Shown here in pieces: positions 45,390 through 58,035 of a DNA stretch of 64,000 bases (within the stretch, counting starts at the first letter, position 1; each line of letters opens with the position of its first letter). The position numbers and the translations under genes were made by a program. This DNA comes from Isoetes taiwanensis (lineage: Eukaryota; Streptophyta; Lycopodiopsida; Isoetales; Isoetaceae), in contig JAJEKV010000472.1 in NCBI GenBank assembly GCA_021234155.1, forward strand, positions 62,001 to 126,000. The letters run 5' to 3'. A model generated the notes under the pieces. That model was not told the origin of the DNA. It made no database searches and was given only the letters and a program-made list of their open reading frames with translations.

Positions 45390-46585
45390 AGGGCCCTTTC
45401 AGTACATATGAGAAAGGGGAATGTTCTAAAGGTTGTCTGGAGAAGGAACAGCATAAAGAGCCTGCTGAAATTATGGGCCATCCCCCCTCCCAATCAATGG
45501 AAATCATTGGCCATCTTCCTTCACTGCCAATCCCTTGTGTTGAAAACGTGGTGGGACAGGGAAATACAATCGTCCAACATGTGGAAAGGGTGATCTTTGA
45601 AGGACCCATTCTGGCCACAAGCCTTGACCAGTCAAAGATCCTTGATCAGTCAAAGATCTTGGATCTGCCTTTAGATCCTCCTCTGGATTCTAATATCCAA
45701 TCCCCTTTTGCTCTGACCAGTCAAAGAGAGACTTTGGCCCCTATTACAGAACTGACACAGGAAGTATTCAAGTCATGTGAAGTGGATGCTGATCTGTCCA
45801 CTAAAGGAGGACCTTCATCTACACCAACAACAACAATGGATATGGCATCGAACACTCAGGGAAGTTCACTCAGTTCCCTTATTTGTATGCAGCAGCCAAC
45901 TGAAAAGTCAGAGATTCAAGCTGATGTGGCCCAGCTTCCAACCTATGTGATACAGCAGTCTATCGAATTTAGTTCCCTTGTTTGTATGCAGCAGCCAACT
46001 GAAAAGACAGAGATACAAGCTGGTATGGTGATACAGCAACCTATCGAACGGAAAGATAAAATGGACCAGCTTCCAGTGGTCGCTACTCCCTTGCTGCATG
46101 AATCAAATGGGGTGGCTGATCCTACCTTGGATCCTGCGCTGTTACTAGAATCAGAAGCAATGGCTGATAAAATGGCTGATCCGCCTACTGTAAATCAGCA
46201 ACCTATTAAGATGGATGATAAGGTCCTGCTCCCAATAGAACCTGCCCTCTTGCTGCAGGCTGAGGATGAAGTGATAGATGAGTCCCAAGTTGCATCAGTC
46301 AATCTCATGGATTGTGCAACTAATTCCGTGGTCGCTGAGGAAAAATCAGAGCAAGATAAAGAGCATGATGGTGTTCCACGCATAGATATCTCAAGTGCTC
46401 CAGAAGAATCCGTCAAGGAAGTCTGGCCAACCTCTACCCCTGGGTTGGTAACTGCTGGGATGAAGAAGAAAGGGAAAAAGACGGCAGATGGACGATTTGG
46501 TGAAACTATTGGCGGGATTGAGGCTCGCAACAGATCTGGTCAAAAAATTTTGAGAAACCAGAGGCTGGTTCTTTTTGATCTTTGA
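45390..46585 (+). pseudogene. Shifted C-terminal extension of LINE-C ORF1 (Gln/Pro-rich)
   Basis: A frame open from 45,260 (overlapping ORF1) to 46,585 gives about 400 residues beyond the ORF1 stop. It is hydrophilic and repetitive: DQSKILDQSKILD near 45,628-45,666, and two copies of a ~20-residue unit CMQQPTEK.EIQA (about 45,885-46,020). It ends in a Lys/Arg-rich segment. Long low-complexity tails after the knuckle are common in plant LINE ORF1 proteins, so this is probably the original ORF1 C-terminus separated by one indel near 45,330-45,385. Confidence 0.65.
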
Positions 46586-46852
46586 AGTCATGAGGAAGAC
46601 CGTAATTTGCATGCTCGTGGTTCTTCAGGTTAGTCTTTGTTGTTGTTCTTGGTGTCACAGCAATTGCCGGCTGGTTGCTTTCTAGTTGCTCTCGCTTCTC
46701 TCTGGAAGTTCTAAACAGGTGGTGTGGGAGAATCCTTTCTAGATCAAATGAATGAGATTCTAAGTTGTATGCAGTGTAGCTGCCTAAGTATGCTAGGAGG
46801 GTTACAATCCCCCAGTTTTTCTATAACAATGTCTTCAAACGGCTAGACATAT

Positions 46853-47461
46853 ATGTCGCCTCTTTTTTATATGCATAATCTAAATACTTATCTATATCTT
46901 GGGACTTGTTATGTCTTTTCAAGTTCATGGGTGCTACTATGGGATAAAGTCCATAAGGCTATTCATCAAAGCACTACACAATGCCACCCTTGCAACAAGA
47001 GAGTTCGTTGGGTTGGGAATTTACAGGATGTTACTTGGCTAAACAAAAATAGTATACAATGCTACCTACTCAATTTGGGTGTTGAAGGGCAAGGGCACAA
47101 TAATGATATCATTCAATGTTACCAACTCAATTCCAATAAGGATGTCGAAGGGCAAGGGCTAAATAGTGATATTATACATTACTACCTACATAATTTTGAC
47201 ATGGGGGTCAAAGGGCAAGGGGTAAAATACTATAGTATTGATTTGGTTTTTGATTTTATTCAGTGTTACCAACACAATTCCAATACGGGTGTCGAAGGAC
47301 AGGGGCAAAATAGTGATATTATACATTGTTACCCACATAATTTTGACATGGGGGTCAAAGGGCAATGGGTAAACTACTATAGCATTGACATGGTTTTTGG
47401 GTTACATTTGATTAGTGATGGAGGGACACAAGGGTGGTACCTCAGAGAGGCAATGAAATGA
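46853..47461 (+). other. Open minisatellite between LINE-C ORF1 and ORF2 (202 codons)
   Basis: 47,041-47,400 is built of related ~57- and ~80-bp units encoding variations of CY..N...GV.GQG.N.DII. A higher-order unit of ~150 bp is present twice (47,112-47,250 and 47,261-47,400). The frame stays open through the repeats and stops at 47,459-47,461, one base before the ORF2 ATG (TGA-A-ATG, inside AATGAAATGAAATGAAAG). It could be an untranslated spacer with chance openness, or a translated leader for ORF2. Confidence 0.6.
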
Positions 47462-47462
47462 A

Positions 47463-50400
47463 ATGAAAGTGATATCCTGGAATTTAAGGGGAATCAAGGG
47501 GGCTCTGAAGCGAGCTAGAGTACTTGCTGCAATAAGGTCCATGGCGGCTGACATCATCCTTATCCAGGAACATAGACTACCTGATTTTGAGGCTAGCTCT
47601 CTAGGTTCCTGGATAGGGGGACAATATGATTCATTTACCTGCCCAGCTTCAGGTACAAAGGGTGGTACTGCCTTACTTTGGAAAGGACAAAGGGTTGTAT
47701 ACCAGCATAAGGGCACAAATGGTAGGTGGCAGGCAATAGTCTTTGAAACACAGGGCACTAGGTGGGGCCTACTCAATATCTATGCCTCTAACAAACCTGC
47801 AGAGAGGGCCACTTTATGGAAAGAAATAGAAATTTGGATCACCAGGCAGGAGGTTGAAAACTGGCTTCTGGGGGGAGTCCTAAACATGACCGATATATGG
47901 GACCAAAAAATTGGCCTCCACAGGAATCTCTCTAAGGAGGAGAATGCAGCGTGGAACTCTCTTCTTGACAATGTGGGCTTTACCTTGGTTCCACCTTCAA
48001 ACACATCCTTTTCTTGGTCCAATAAGCGAAAGGGCATGATCGAAGTCTATTGTTTGCTAGAGCGAGGTTCTATCTAGCCAACAAATCAGCTAGCTTCTTG
48101 GATAGATGTTTTGTAGAAGGATTTGGCCTTCACCCAATCGACCCGTCCCACAAAAGCTTACTTTTGAGGATGCCCCTTTCGCTAGAAGAATGGGAAATGT
48201 ACCTTTCAAATTCAATACCTCGTTATTTGGCAAGTCCTCCTTTTTGTGACCCCTTTTCGAGCCTTTCTTGCCTCACGCCAACAAGAGAATGGGATACCAA
48301 GTATGAAGGCACTGGGTTCGAGGGATTAGAGAGATCAAGGGTTGGATCAAGAAGTGGGGGGGGATAGCAAGCGGTGGAGTTTAGAAGAGCCAAAAATAAT
48401 GTATATGATCAGCTCAGAGTCGCTAAACAAGAACTTCTCTTGGACCCATTCAATACTTCCCTCCACTCACTGGAGGCAGATCTTGAAGGCAGAGCAAAGG
48501 CTATTGAAGAGGAAGAAGCCAGAGGAGCTGCAGTAAGATCCAAAACTAAATGGTATACAGAGGCAGACCATGAGAACTCCAAGCACTTTTTCAGAGTGCA
48601 GGAGCTCGGTTGGCTGAGAATGGTATTACTTCCATTATTGATGACCAACAAAACAAGATTGACTCATCTGATGGGATCGGTTCGTATGTGAGGGATAGCT
48701 TTCAGAACATATTCAAGGAGGATCCTCTCCCCTGTGATTATGATCCTTTGCTTCAATGTTGGTTGGCAAAAATACAATGGGGGGTCGAAATTTCGCAAAA
48801 TGATAACAGAAGCTTAACATGTGAGTTAAGGGATGATGAAATCTTCAGAACTCTCTCATCACTTGCTTCAGGTAAATCCCCTGGCCCTGATGGGTTTCCT
48901 CCAGAGTTTTTTGTGGAATTCTGGGACCTTCTTGGGCCTGCATTTATCAGAGCAGTCAAGGGGGCCTGGGACGCTCACTATCTACATCCTGCCCTGTCTG
49001 CGGGCTTCATCTCCTTAGTTCCTAAGGTTGCTCGACCACAAAGGCTAAATGAATGGAGACCAATTGCCTTGACGAATGTGATATACAAGGTAATCATGAA
49101 AGTAATCGCCAACCGATTGAAACCTATCCTTGGTAGAGTTATTGGGAATGAGCAAACAACCTTTTTACCAGGGAGGCACATCTTGGATAACTTCATTGCA
49201 GCAAGAGAAGGTTTGCACTGGTGTAAGCTTTCCAAACAGAATTGTGTTTTTGTTAAGATGGACTTTCGTAAAGCTTATGATACCCTTTGGTGGAGGGGTC
49301 TACAAGATATCATGCTACATATGGGCTTTAGTGCCTCATTTGTTGAACTATCGTTGGGCCCGAACAAGCTTGCCTCGGCTTCAGTTCTTATCAATGGGCA
49401 GCCCTCTGGCCTGTTTGAACTAAGAAAGGGAATTCGACAAGGATGCCCCCTGGCTCCCTACCTATTCCTAATCATGGCCAATTTTCTTACCAGATTGGTG
49501 GAATTTAAAGTCTGGGAGGGCACTCTTTCAGGGCTTCAACTTCCAGAATCTCAGGACAAACTTACGGTCATGCAATATGCAGATGATACATTCATCTTCC
49601 TTAGATTTGATGACTCTAGTTTTGAGTCCTTTCATGAGGTATTAAACGTTTTTGGAAAAATATCAGGGATAGAGCTCAATGTATCAAAATGTCTTCATCA
49701 TTGGCCCTTTGAGGAGGATATTGATTCAAGAGTGAAAAATCTTGGCTTTCGAGTGCTTAGGGATGAGGCTACCAAACTCCTTGGCCTACCTTTAGTCCTC
49801 TCTCCAAACTTAAAAGGTTTGTGGTCACCTATTTTGGACCACTTGAGGAAGAAAGTCAATCTATGGTCAGCCAAAGGTCTATCTGTTGCTGGAAGGATAA
49901 CAGTGGCTAAGGCTGTTCTAGCTGCTTCCCATGTCTATTACTCCTCGCCATCGCGGGCCCGGAAGGTCGCTTCTACCATCAAATCCAGACCATTATCAGG
50001 AAATTCATTTGGAAAGGAGGAATGCATAAAGTGGCCTGGGCAGAAATGTGTCTCGGTATGGATGATGGCGGAGTGGGATGCAAAGATCTGACAACCCAAG
50101 CACACATTTTAGCTGGAAGATATGTTTGGAGGGCTTTGCATGGTATCTCTTCCCCCGCTCTACACTTTGTTGCATCGGGCCGGCGTTGTACACTAAAAGG
50201 TAAGCCATCTCTACCCCGTGATGAAATGGGTTCCTTTTTCTTTAGTTATAAAATTGCCCCAGGCGCATCTCCCGTCATGCGTAAGATACTTGAAGCTTGG
50301 CTGGAAGTTCAAAATCTATTTGAGCCCATGGATATACTCAGAGAGGCCGGTAAGGTGAGCATTTTTTGGAACACAAAGGTTTGGTCAAGAAACAACCTCC

Positions 50401-51272
50401 CTCTAGCTCTTACACACCCCCGTATATTCATTAAGTGGAGACAGTCAGGCTTTACCAGGCTGGAGCATTTGTGGGATGGTGAGAGGTGGCTCTCTTGGCC
50501 CCGCTTTAAGCATAGGGTACATAATCTTTGGGGAAGGAGATAGAAAGATCTTTGGAGAACTTCGACGCACCTTGGTAGGCCTCTCGGGTAAGGATGGCCC
50601 AAGTGGCCATGGAGCTGCAAGCAGGAAGAGAAGTATGTGGTCAGCACTCTCTACAACCTTCTTTGTTCTCGCCTTCCGCTAAAGGCATTTGGCGATTGGG
50701 CGTTGATGGTATTCAAGCTAAACAGTTACTAGTCAAATCATGGTCAACTTTATGCTCAAAAAAGGTTACAAGTTTTTAGGTGGATAGCATTACAAGGGGA
50801 TGAATACCATGGTAAGATCGCATCAAAGGGGATGCTCCTAACCGATAGGTGCCCTCTTGGTTGCAACACCTCTGAAACCCTCTCACACTTGTTCTTTCAT
50901 TCCAAGTCCGGACCTCTTGGGACTGGGTGGTCCTCGATTGGTGTTAGTATGCTACAATGGCCAGATATACTGGTGGCCACCGATGGGGAAATAATTTCAG
51001 CATCCCTTGTCAATATAGCTATGTGGACAATATGGAAGCATCGCTGTGGAATTGCTCTGGGTGGGCAACAATTCTCTTTAGATAAGATGAAAAATGTCTT
51101 CAATATGGAGGTGGCCCTTATGGCTCTAGCTCATCATCGGAAATTTGGTTGCAATTACAACAAAGCTCTAGACAGGATTGGAAAAATACAAGGTTTCTAC
51201 ATATTCTTCAAATGTCATTGGTTATCTGAGGACGAGCATGGTCTTGAGCTACAAAGGCCAAGTACTGAATGA
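47463..51272 (+). pseudogene. LINE-C ORF2: endonuclease, reverse transcriptase, zinc finger
   Basis: The start MKVISWNLRGIKG at 47,463 is the classical APE-type endonuclease start; IQEHRL and WGLLNIYASN follow, but the G-D-F-N motif reads GVLN (catalytic-region Asp lost). Frame breaks occur near 48,035, 48,365, 48,610, 50,000-50,090, 50,530 and 50,820. RT (48,610-50,091) is uninterrupted and has GKSPGPDGFPPEFF, LNEWRPIALTNVIYK, KMDFRKAYD, GIRQGCPLAPYLF and YADDTFIF, followed by LWSAKGLSVAGRITVAK. A final frame (50,832-51,272) has CPLGC..TLSHLFF-type finger remnants. Full domain order, but inactive as it stands. Confidence 0.92.
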
Positions 51273-51345
51273 TGCTCTCTAATACTCCCATACAAGGGAA
51301 AACTGTATTTAATATATTATATTAATATATCATACTCTTACCCTC

Positions 51346-51360
51346 AAAAAAAAAAAAAAA
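51346..51360 (+). other. Poly(A) tail 1, end of LINE-C
   Basis: Fifteen A immediately after the LINE-C 3' UTR (..TCTTACCCTC). The next base begins segment A. Confidence 0.9.
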
Positions 51361-54305
51361 CCCAGCCTGAACTAGCAAACGCTAGACCAGCCATCTGTCT
51401 TGGTCAATCCCTTAACAGTATTATCAATCCAGACGAAGATAAATCCAAGTCTTTGGTACTTATGATCCAATAGTCAAATCCCTTTTGTCATAGAACAAAT
51501 ACAGCCAATGCAAAACCATGTTCCATTAAGAACCATGTCTAAATAAGAGGACTTGAAGACAAAGTTTATCTCTATAACAAGAAATACAAGCTTGCATACA
51601 AGCCAATGATACAAAAACATATTGAACTACTGCAATCCAAAGCCAGAGTTCTGCCCAATGGTTCACATTCTAACATATAAATTTCCTTTCAATCATGCAT
51701 GGTCAAGTACATGGCATTCTGGTTAAATTTTTGAATCACCATGCCGAGTAAAGCTACATTAAATTTTTTTCATCTTTCACTGCTCTGAACCACAGTAATT
51801 TTTCCATTACATGCTGCTTGCTGAATTTGCCTGCAACCATATGTCTTCTTCTCCTCAAGGAGATAAATAGCAAACATGCCTATAATTCAGAAAATGCATG
51901 TAACAATCATGTGCCATGTTTGAATAGGATGTTATGCTTTCGTACAATGCATTGCTAAGCAGATAACACATGATACAACCTATACAAGTTGATATGACTA
52001 GATATACTGCAGCACCAAGATATATTTAAATTTATGCAGATCATCTTTTCAGTACACATTCATTTGCCTAAGCTTCAAAGAGACTTATACTTCAATCCTT
52101 TATCTGTTAGAAGGGACACCTCTTACTATATGCAGCGTAACACATTTGCATGCCTGTCTAGGATGGTGCCTTTTTTTTAAAAAATATACACATCCTTAAA
52201 ATAATTTTCCGCTTTCAAACATTCTCTATATTACATGCACACTGGCCAAGCCCATGCATTTTAACATATACTGCATGACAAATTTGCATGCATGCTTAGC
52301 CTTTTGCATCATGCATGACTGTCTACAGATCATGTAATAAACCTAAATTCATGTAATAAACCTATATTCAGAGCTATGTCCAGAGCACGTTTCAAAGAAA
52401 TTCTATATTCCTTGCAAACCTGACCATATACCATGCCATACATGACAAACGAAGCCACTTGATAGAGCACTATTCAAAGAAAATCTGTGTTCCTCTATAT
52501 TTCTTGCCATATATGGCATCTTGTTTTTAACACTATTGTGCAATTTAAACTGCAAATAGACATATGGCATAATCTGCTTCAGAAATCTGCCCTATTAACT
52601 TGTGTCAGCCAGTAGGCTATTCTACATTAATAACCAGTCTTAGACCTTGCTAATTATCTTAGAAAATATAGTAGATACAACCTGTGATTTCCCTTTGAGT
52701 CATAAAGAACCTTGTCAGAACATGGCCGTGTCTTGAAGTCTAGAACTTGTCTTTGGATTTGTAGCTCCATTCCATATCCTAGCAGATCCACCAAACTAAA
52801 AGCAAAAAAATGACAAGGGCAGGAGAGGTCCGGTACCTGCAGCCAATCAACACGACATTAGCAATAAATTGGTAATGCATGAAGGGCCAAAAGGTACAAT
52901 GGAGCCTCTCGGTTTATAGCCGATCAGCCCTTGTAATCTTTTGCCCAGTTAGTAAAGTCTGCTAAACATATGAACTGGAAATCAATATAGATTAAATAAA
53001 GAGGATAGAACAAAGCAAACCTTAGGCTGCTTATTCATCACCTGATTTGTAGTAGAAGGAAATATTTTCATCTGAATATTGCACTCTTTGCTATCTAAAA
53101 TTATGAATATAAATCATTGTCAGGTTACCTGAATGTGTTCGAGATCTCTTTTGACCGACAGTCCTGAGCACGTTGAGTATCAAGAGCTTGATGTATCCAA
53201 TCTCTATAGTTGCTACCAGCTTGTATGCAATTTTGCCCATTTTCTCTAAAGCCAGATTTGCATCAACAACAACAAGTACGAATGTACCACAGCGTTTCTA
53301 AGCAAAAATGCTTGCCAAAGTAGAAAGAGAAGCTATTAAGGGCTTATCCATTCAAAGCCATTCAATGCTGCTCTGCAATATCTAATAGGAGAGCTCAGAC
53401 ATGCCGAAGTGGTGTTCCATGTAATGCTTTTCGAGAGAATCAACAGTCCCCTGCATCTTGCATCTGTGGGTCTATGGCAATGGAAAAAAATTGACAGATA
53501 TGGCGGCTCTGTATTGGGAGGCAGCGTTGCAGGCGACCAAGAACCCTAACTATTAGGGCTACGTTACTTTTACATGTGATATAATCACCTGTGATCAGCC
53601 ATGAAGATAAAAAGAAAGCAAAACAATTAAGAAACAATTTCTATACTTGCCCAAAGATAGAAAGATAGTAGACAATTTCTGAGAAGCCTAGATGTAGTAA
53701 AACATTTTCCATACCTTCTCAAAGGAATGGTAGACGTGTAATTTTTCTTCCATATTTGGAATGCTTGGAAGCAACATCCATTGGTGCAGTTCCCCACAAA
53801 CATAGAAATGCATGCAAATGATATGGTCAATGCGCAACAAGTGGCAAAATGCATGTAGCATGCAATTTTAATAAGGAAAAAGTGGAAAGCTCTTTTATGT
53901 TATAGATACATAGAACGTTAGTTATACAAAAAGTGCCCTTAAGATGACAAATCCATAATAAATATGGACCTTGTATATTTTAAGTCACTTGAATTCTTAC
54001 AAGCCACAATCAACACGTGTAGCAATCTGTTGTGTAGTGGAGCATATGCATTCTAGGGTGTGTACACGCCATAGTTCGCACTAGTACGCACTACTGATAC
54101 CATTTCTTATTCTTATGCAATTTTCTTTACCCTAAGCCTGACCACATGGGTCAAAGGGAAATCTTATAGGGGATATTACATATATTCATAGGCAACTCAT
54201 GGTAGATACAAAGGTCTACTAAAAGGCCAAGGGAAGTTCACAACCCAAAATGATATCTAGACATTTCCTATCACATAAAATAGGTATATTCATAATTAAA
54301 AAAAA
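51361..54305. repeat. 2.95-kb segment A, copy 1, ending in 8 A
   Basis: Starts CCCAGCCTGAACTAGC and ends ..CATAATT followed by A8 (54,298-54,305). Nearly identical to 55,071-58,019; by eye roughly half a dozen substitutions and several homopolymer indels separate them (~0.2%). There is no recognisable coding domain. Minus-strand frames at 53,440-53,854 recur in copy 2 and have no known family. Content looks like ordinary AT-rich host DNA or a noncoding transcript. Neither edge has TG..CA, so it is not an LTR. Confidence 0.92.
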
Positions 54306-55062
54306 GCCTACCTCCATCCGTAGGACTGGGTTGACCATTTTTGTAGAGGTCTGTAACATAGGGGAGGGCTGACCCCTACTGTACAGCAGAGGTCGAACCC
54401 AACCCTATTGCAAATCTTTATTCCCTATTGAATTAAACAAATTGAATGACCAAATTCACTACATACCATTTCATTGCTGGCTGTTGATTATTTGTATGAG
54501 ATGTACACCATATTTGAGCCTTCGAATATCATTCCTTCATATGCATTTGAAACTGAGGAAATCACGATGAACCACAGCAGATTTGTTGATGATCACCCGT
54601 AACAGTGACAAGCCATAAAATGGGCGCCATATACATGGCTTTTTATTTTTTTATGTGGCCAAATGGCAGACGAGGTACATGACCTCTTTGCTTTTTCCAG
54701 ATATCTATCTGGTGTAATTCATAAGGGTATTTGCACAGCTCATCAGCATATCAGGTGAATTTGAATATTTGACCAATTGTCTACCTTTTAACACTTGAAA
54801 TAGGTGGCCTGCCCACATCCAATGCTCCCTTTCTGGTTTGCAATGGGTACTCCCTTTGTATTGCTCTCTTTGGGCATTCCATCTTGTTAACTGCATACCT
54901 CAAGCAGTAAGTCCAATGTTTCATGTATGAAGGACCACCTACAAGTCGATTTCTTCAATGTATTAGTTTTCATCTTGAAACAATGTTAGATCCATACAAG
55001 AGTGAAGGGATTTGACTATAGGACACAAGCAACCCTGGTTAAACCAAGGAATCGAAGTGTCT
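54306..55062. other. 0.76-kb spacer between the two A segments, followed by 8 A
   Basis: Single-copy in this window, from GCCTACCTCCATCCG to ..GAATCGAAGTGTCT, then A8 at 55,063-55,070. No domain or repeat recognised; the frame at 54,705-54,896 is not supported. Like every other module in this block it ends in an oligo(A) run. Confidence 0.85.
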
Positions 55063-55070
55063 AAAAAAAA

Positions 55071-58019
55071 CCCAGCCTGAACTAGCAAACGCTAGACCAG
55101 CCATCTGTCTTGGTCAATCCCTTAACAGTATTATCAATCCAGACGAAGATAAATCCAAGTCTTTGGTACTTATGATCCAATAGTCAAATCCCTTTTGTCA
55201 TAGAACAAATACAGCCAATGCAAAACCATGTTCCATTAAGAACCATGTCTAAATAAGAGGACTTGAAGACAAAGTTTATCTCTATAACAAGAAATACAAG
55301 CTTGCATACAAGCCAATGATACAAAAACATATTGAACTACTGCAATCCAAAGCCAGAGTTCTGCCCAATGGTTCACATTCTAACATATAAATTTCCTTTC
55401 AATCATGCATGGTCAAGTACATGGCATTCTGGTTAAATTTTTGAATCACCATGCCGAGTAAAGCTACATTAAATTTTTTTCATCTTTCACTGCTCTGAAC
55501 CACAGTAATTTTTCCATTACATGCTGCTTGCTGAATTTGCCTGCAACCATATGTCTTCTTCTCCTCAAGGAGATAAATAGCAAACATGCCTATAATTCAG
55601 AAAATGCATGTAACAATCATGTGCCATGTTTGAATAGGATGTTATGCTTTCAGTACAATGCATTGCTAAGCAGATAACACATGATACAACCTATACAAGT
55701 TGATATGACTAGATATACTGCAGCACCAAGATATATTTAAATTTATGCAGATCATCTTTTCAGTACACATTCATTTGCCTAAGCTTCAAAGAGACTTATA
55801 CTTCAATCCTTTATCTGTTAGAAGGGACACCTCTTACTATATGCAGCGTAACACATTTGCATGCCTGTCTAGGATGGTGCCTTTTTTTAAAAAAAAAAAT
55901 ATACACATCCTTAAAATAATTTTCCGCTTTCAAACATTCTCTATATTACATGCACACTGGCCAAGCCCATGCATTTTAACATATACTGCATGACAAATTT
56001 GCATGCATGCTTAGCCTTTTGCATCATGCATGACTGTCTACAGATCATGTAATAAACCTAAATTCATGTAATAAACCTATATTCAGAGCTATGTCCAGAG
56101 CACGTTTCAAAGAAATTCTATATTCCTTGCAAACCTGACCATATACCATGCCATACATGACAAACGAAGCCACTTGATAGAGCACTATTCAAAGAAAATC
56201 TGTGTTCCTCTATATTTCTTGCCATATATGGCATCTTGTTTTTAACACTATTGTGCAATTTAAACTGCAAATAGACATATGGCATAATCTGCTTCAGAAA
56301 TCTGCCCTATTAACTTGTGTCAGCCAGTAGGCTATTCTACATTAATAACCAGTCTTAGACCTTGCTAATTATCTTAGAAAATATAGTAGATACAACCTGT
56401 GATTTCCCTTTGAGTCATAAAGAACCTTGTCAGAACATGGCCGTGTCTTGAAGTCTAGAACTTGTCTTTGGATTTGTAGCTCCATTCCATATCCTAGCAG
56501 ATCCAACAAACTAAAAGCAAAAAATGACAAGGGCAGGAGAGGTCCGGTACCTGCAGCCAATCAACACGACATTAGCAATAAATTGGTAATGCATGAAGGG
56601 CCAAAAGGTACAATGGAGCCTCTCGGTTTATAGCCGATCAGCCCTTGTAATCTTTTGCCCAGTTAGTAAAGTCTGCTAAACATATGAACTGGAAATCAAT
56701 ATAGATTAAATAAAGAGGATAGAACAAAGCAAACCTTAGGCTGCTTATTCATCACCTGATTTGTAGTAGAAGGAAATATTTTCATCTGAATATTGCACTC
56801 TTTGCTATCTAAAATTATGAATATAAATCATTGTCAGGTTACCTGAATGTGTTCGAGATCTCTTTTGACCGACAGTCCTGAGCACGTTGAGTATCAAGAG
56901 CTTGATGTATCCAATCTCTATAGTTGCTACCAGCTTGTATGCAATTTTGCCCATTTTCTCTAAAGCCAGATTTGCATCAACAACAACAAGTACGAATGTA
57001 CCACAGCGTTTCTAAGCAAAAATGCTTGCCAAAGTAGAAAGAGAAGCTATTAAGGGCTTATCCATTCAAAGCCATTCAATGCTGCTCTGCAATATCTAAT
57101 AGGAGAGCTCAGACATGCCGAAGTGGTGTTCCATGTAATGCTTTTCGAGAGAATCAACAGTCCCCTGCATCTTGCATCTGTGGGTCTATGGCAATGGAAA
57201 AAAAATTGACAGATATGGCGGCTCTGTATTGGGAGGCCGCGTTGCAGACGACCAAGAACCCTAACTATTAGGGCTACGTTACTTTTACATGTGATATAAT
57301 CACCTGTGATCAGCCATGAAGATAAAAGAAAGCAAAACAATTAAGAAACAATTTCTATACTTGCCCAAAGATAGAAAGATAGTAGACAATTTACGAGAAG
57401 CCTAGATGTAGTAAAACATTTTCCATACCTTCTCAAAGGAATGGTAGACGTGTAATTTTTCTTCCATATTTGGAATGCTTGGAAGCAACATCCATTGGTG
57501 CAGTTCCCCACAAACATAGAAATGCATGCAAATGATATGGTCAATGCGCAACAAGTGGCAAAATGCATGTAGCATGCAATTTTAATAAGGAAAAAGTGGA
57601 AAGCTCTTTTATGTTATAGATACATAGAACGTTAGTTATACAAAAAGTGCCCTTAAGATGACAAATCCATAATAAATATGGACCTTGTATATTTTAAGTC
57701 ACTTGAATTCTTACAAGCCACAATCAACACGTGTAGCAATCTGTTGTGTAGTGGAGCATATGCATTCTAGGGTGTGTACACGCCATAGTTCGCACTAGTA
57801 CGCACTACTGATACCATTTCTTATTCTTATGCAATTTTCTTTACCCTAAGCCTGACCACATGGGTCAAAGGGAAATCTTATAGGGGATATTACATATATT
57901 CATAGGCAACTCATGGTAGATACAAAGGTCTACTAAAAGGCCAAGGGAAGTTCACAACCCAAAATGATATCTAGACATTTCCTATCACATAAAATAGGTA
58001 TATTCATAATTAAAAAAAA
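55071..58019. repeat. 2.95-kb segment A, copy 2
   Basis: Near-identical direct repeat of 51,361-54,305, offset about 3,710 bp. Differences noted: 1-nt indel near 55,652, longer A run near 55,890, C/A near 56,507, two substitutions near 57,237-57,248, and two near 57,392. It is followed by the 24-nt poly(A) that abuts the right target duplication. Confidence 0.92.
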
Positions 58020-58035
58020 AAAAAAAAAAAAAAAA
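58012..58035 (+). other. Poly(A) tail 2 (24 A), right end of the 15.2-kb insertion
   Basis: Twenty-four consecutive A run into AATCCTACCA (58,034-58,043; the first two A are shared). A poly(A) directly against a target duplication is the signature of target-primed reverse transcription. Confidence 0.92.

Larger units (their letters stand above)
42847..51360 (+). mobile_element. LINE-C, apparently full-length non-LTR retrotransposon with extra 5' ORFs
   Basis: Runs from the left target duplication (42,837-42,846) to its own 15-nt A run (51,346-51,360). Contents: GC-rich 5' leader with GTCGCGAGTCGCGAG; three related short ORFs (43.0-44.6 kb); a DUF4283/CCHC ORF1 (44,604) with a shifted C-terminal extension; a repeat-rich open spacer; ORF2 with endonuclease, RT and zinc finger (47,463-51,272); short 3' UTR. 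It is a different subfamily from LINE-A/B. The matching right target duplication is not at 51,361 but at 58,034, so the insertion appears to include everything up to 58,033. Confidence 0.9.

Noticed and set aside
51361-58019. Segments A and A' as LTRs of a retrotransposon with the 0.76-kb spacer as internal region
   Set aside because: No TG..CA ends, no primer-binding site after A, no polypurine tract before A', and no coding content; the poly(A)-bounded structure fits better.
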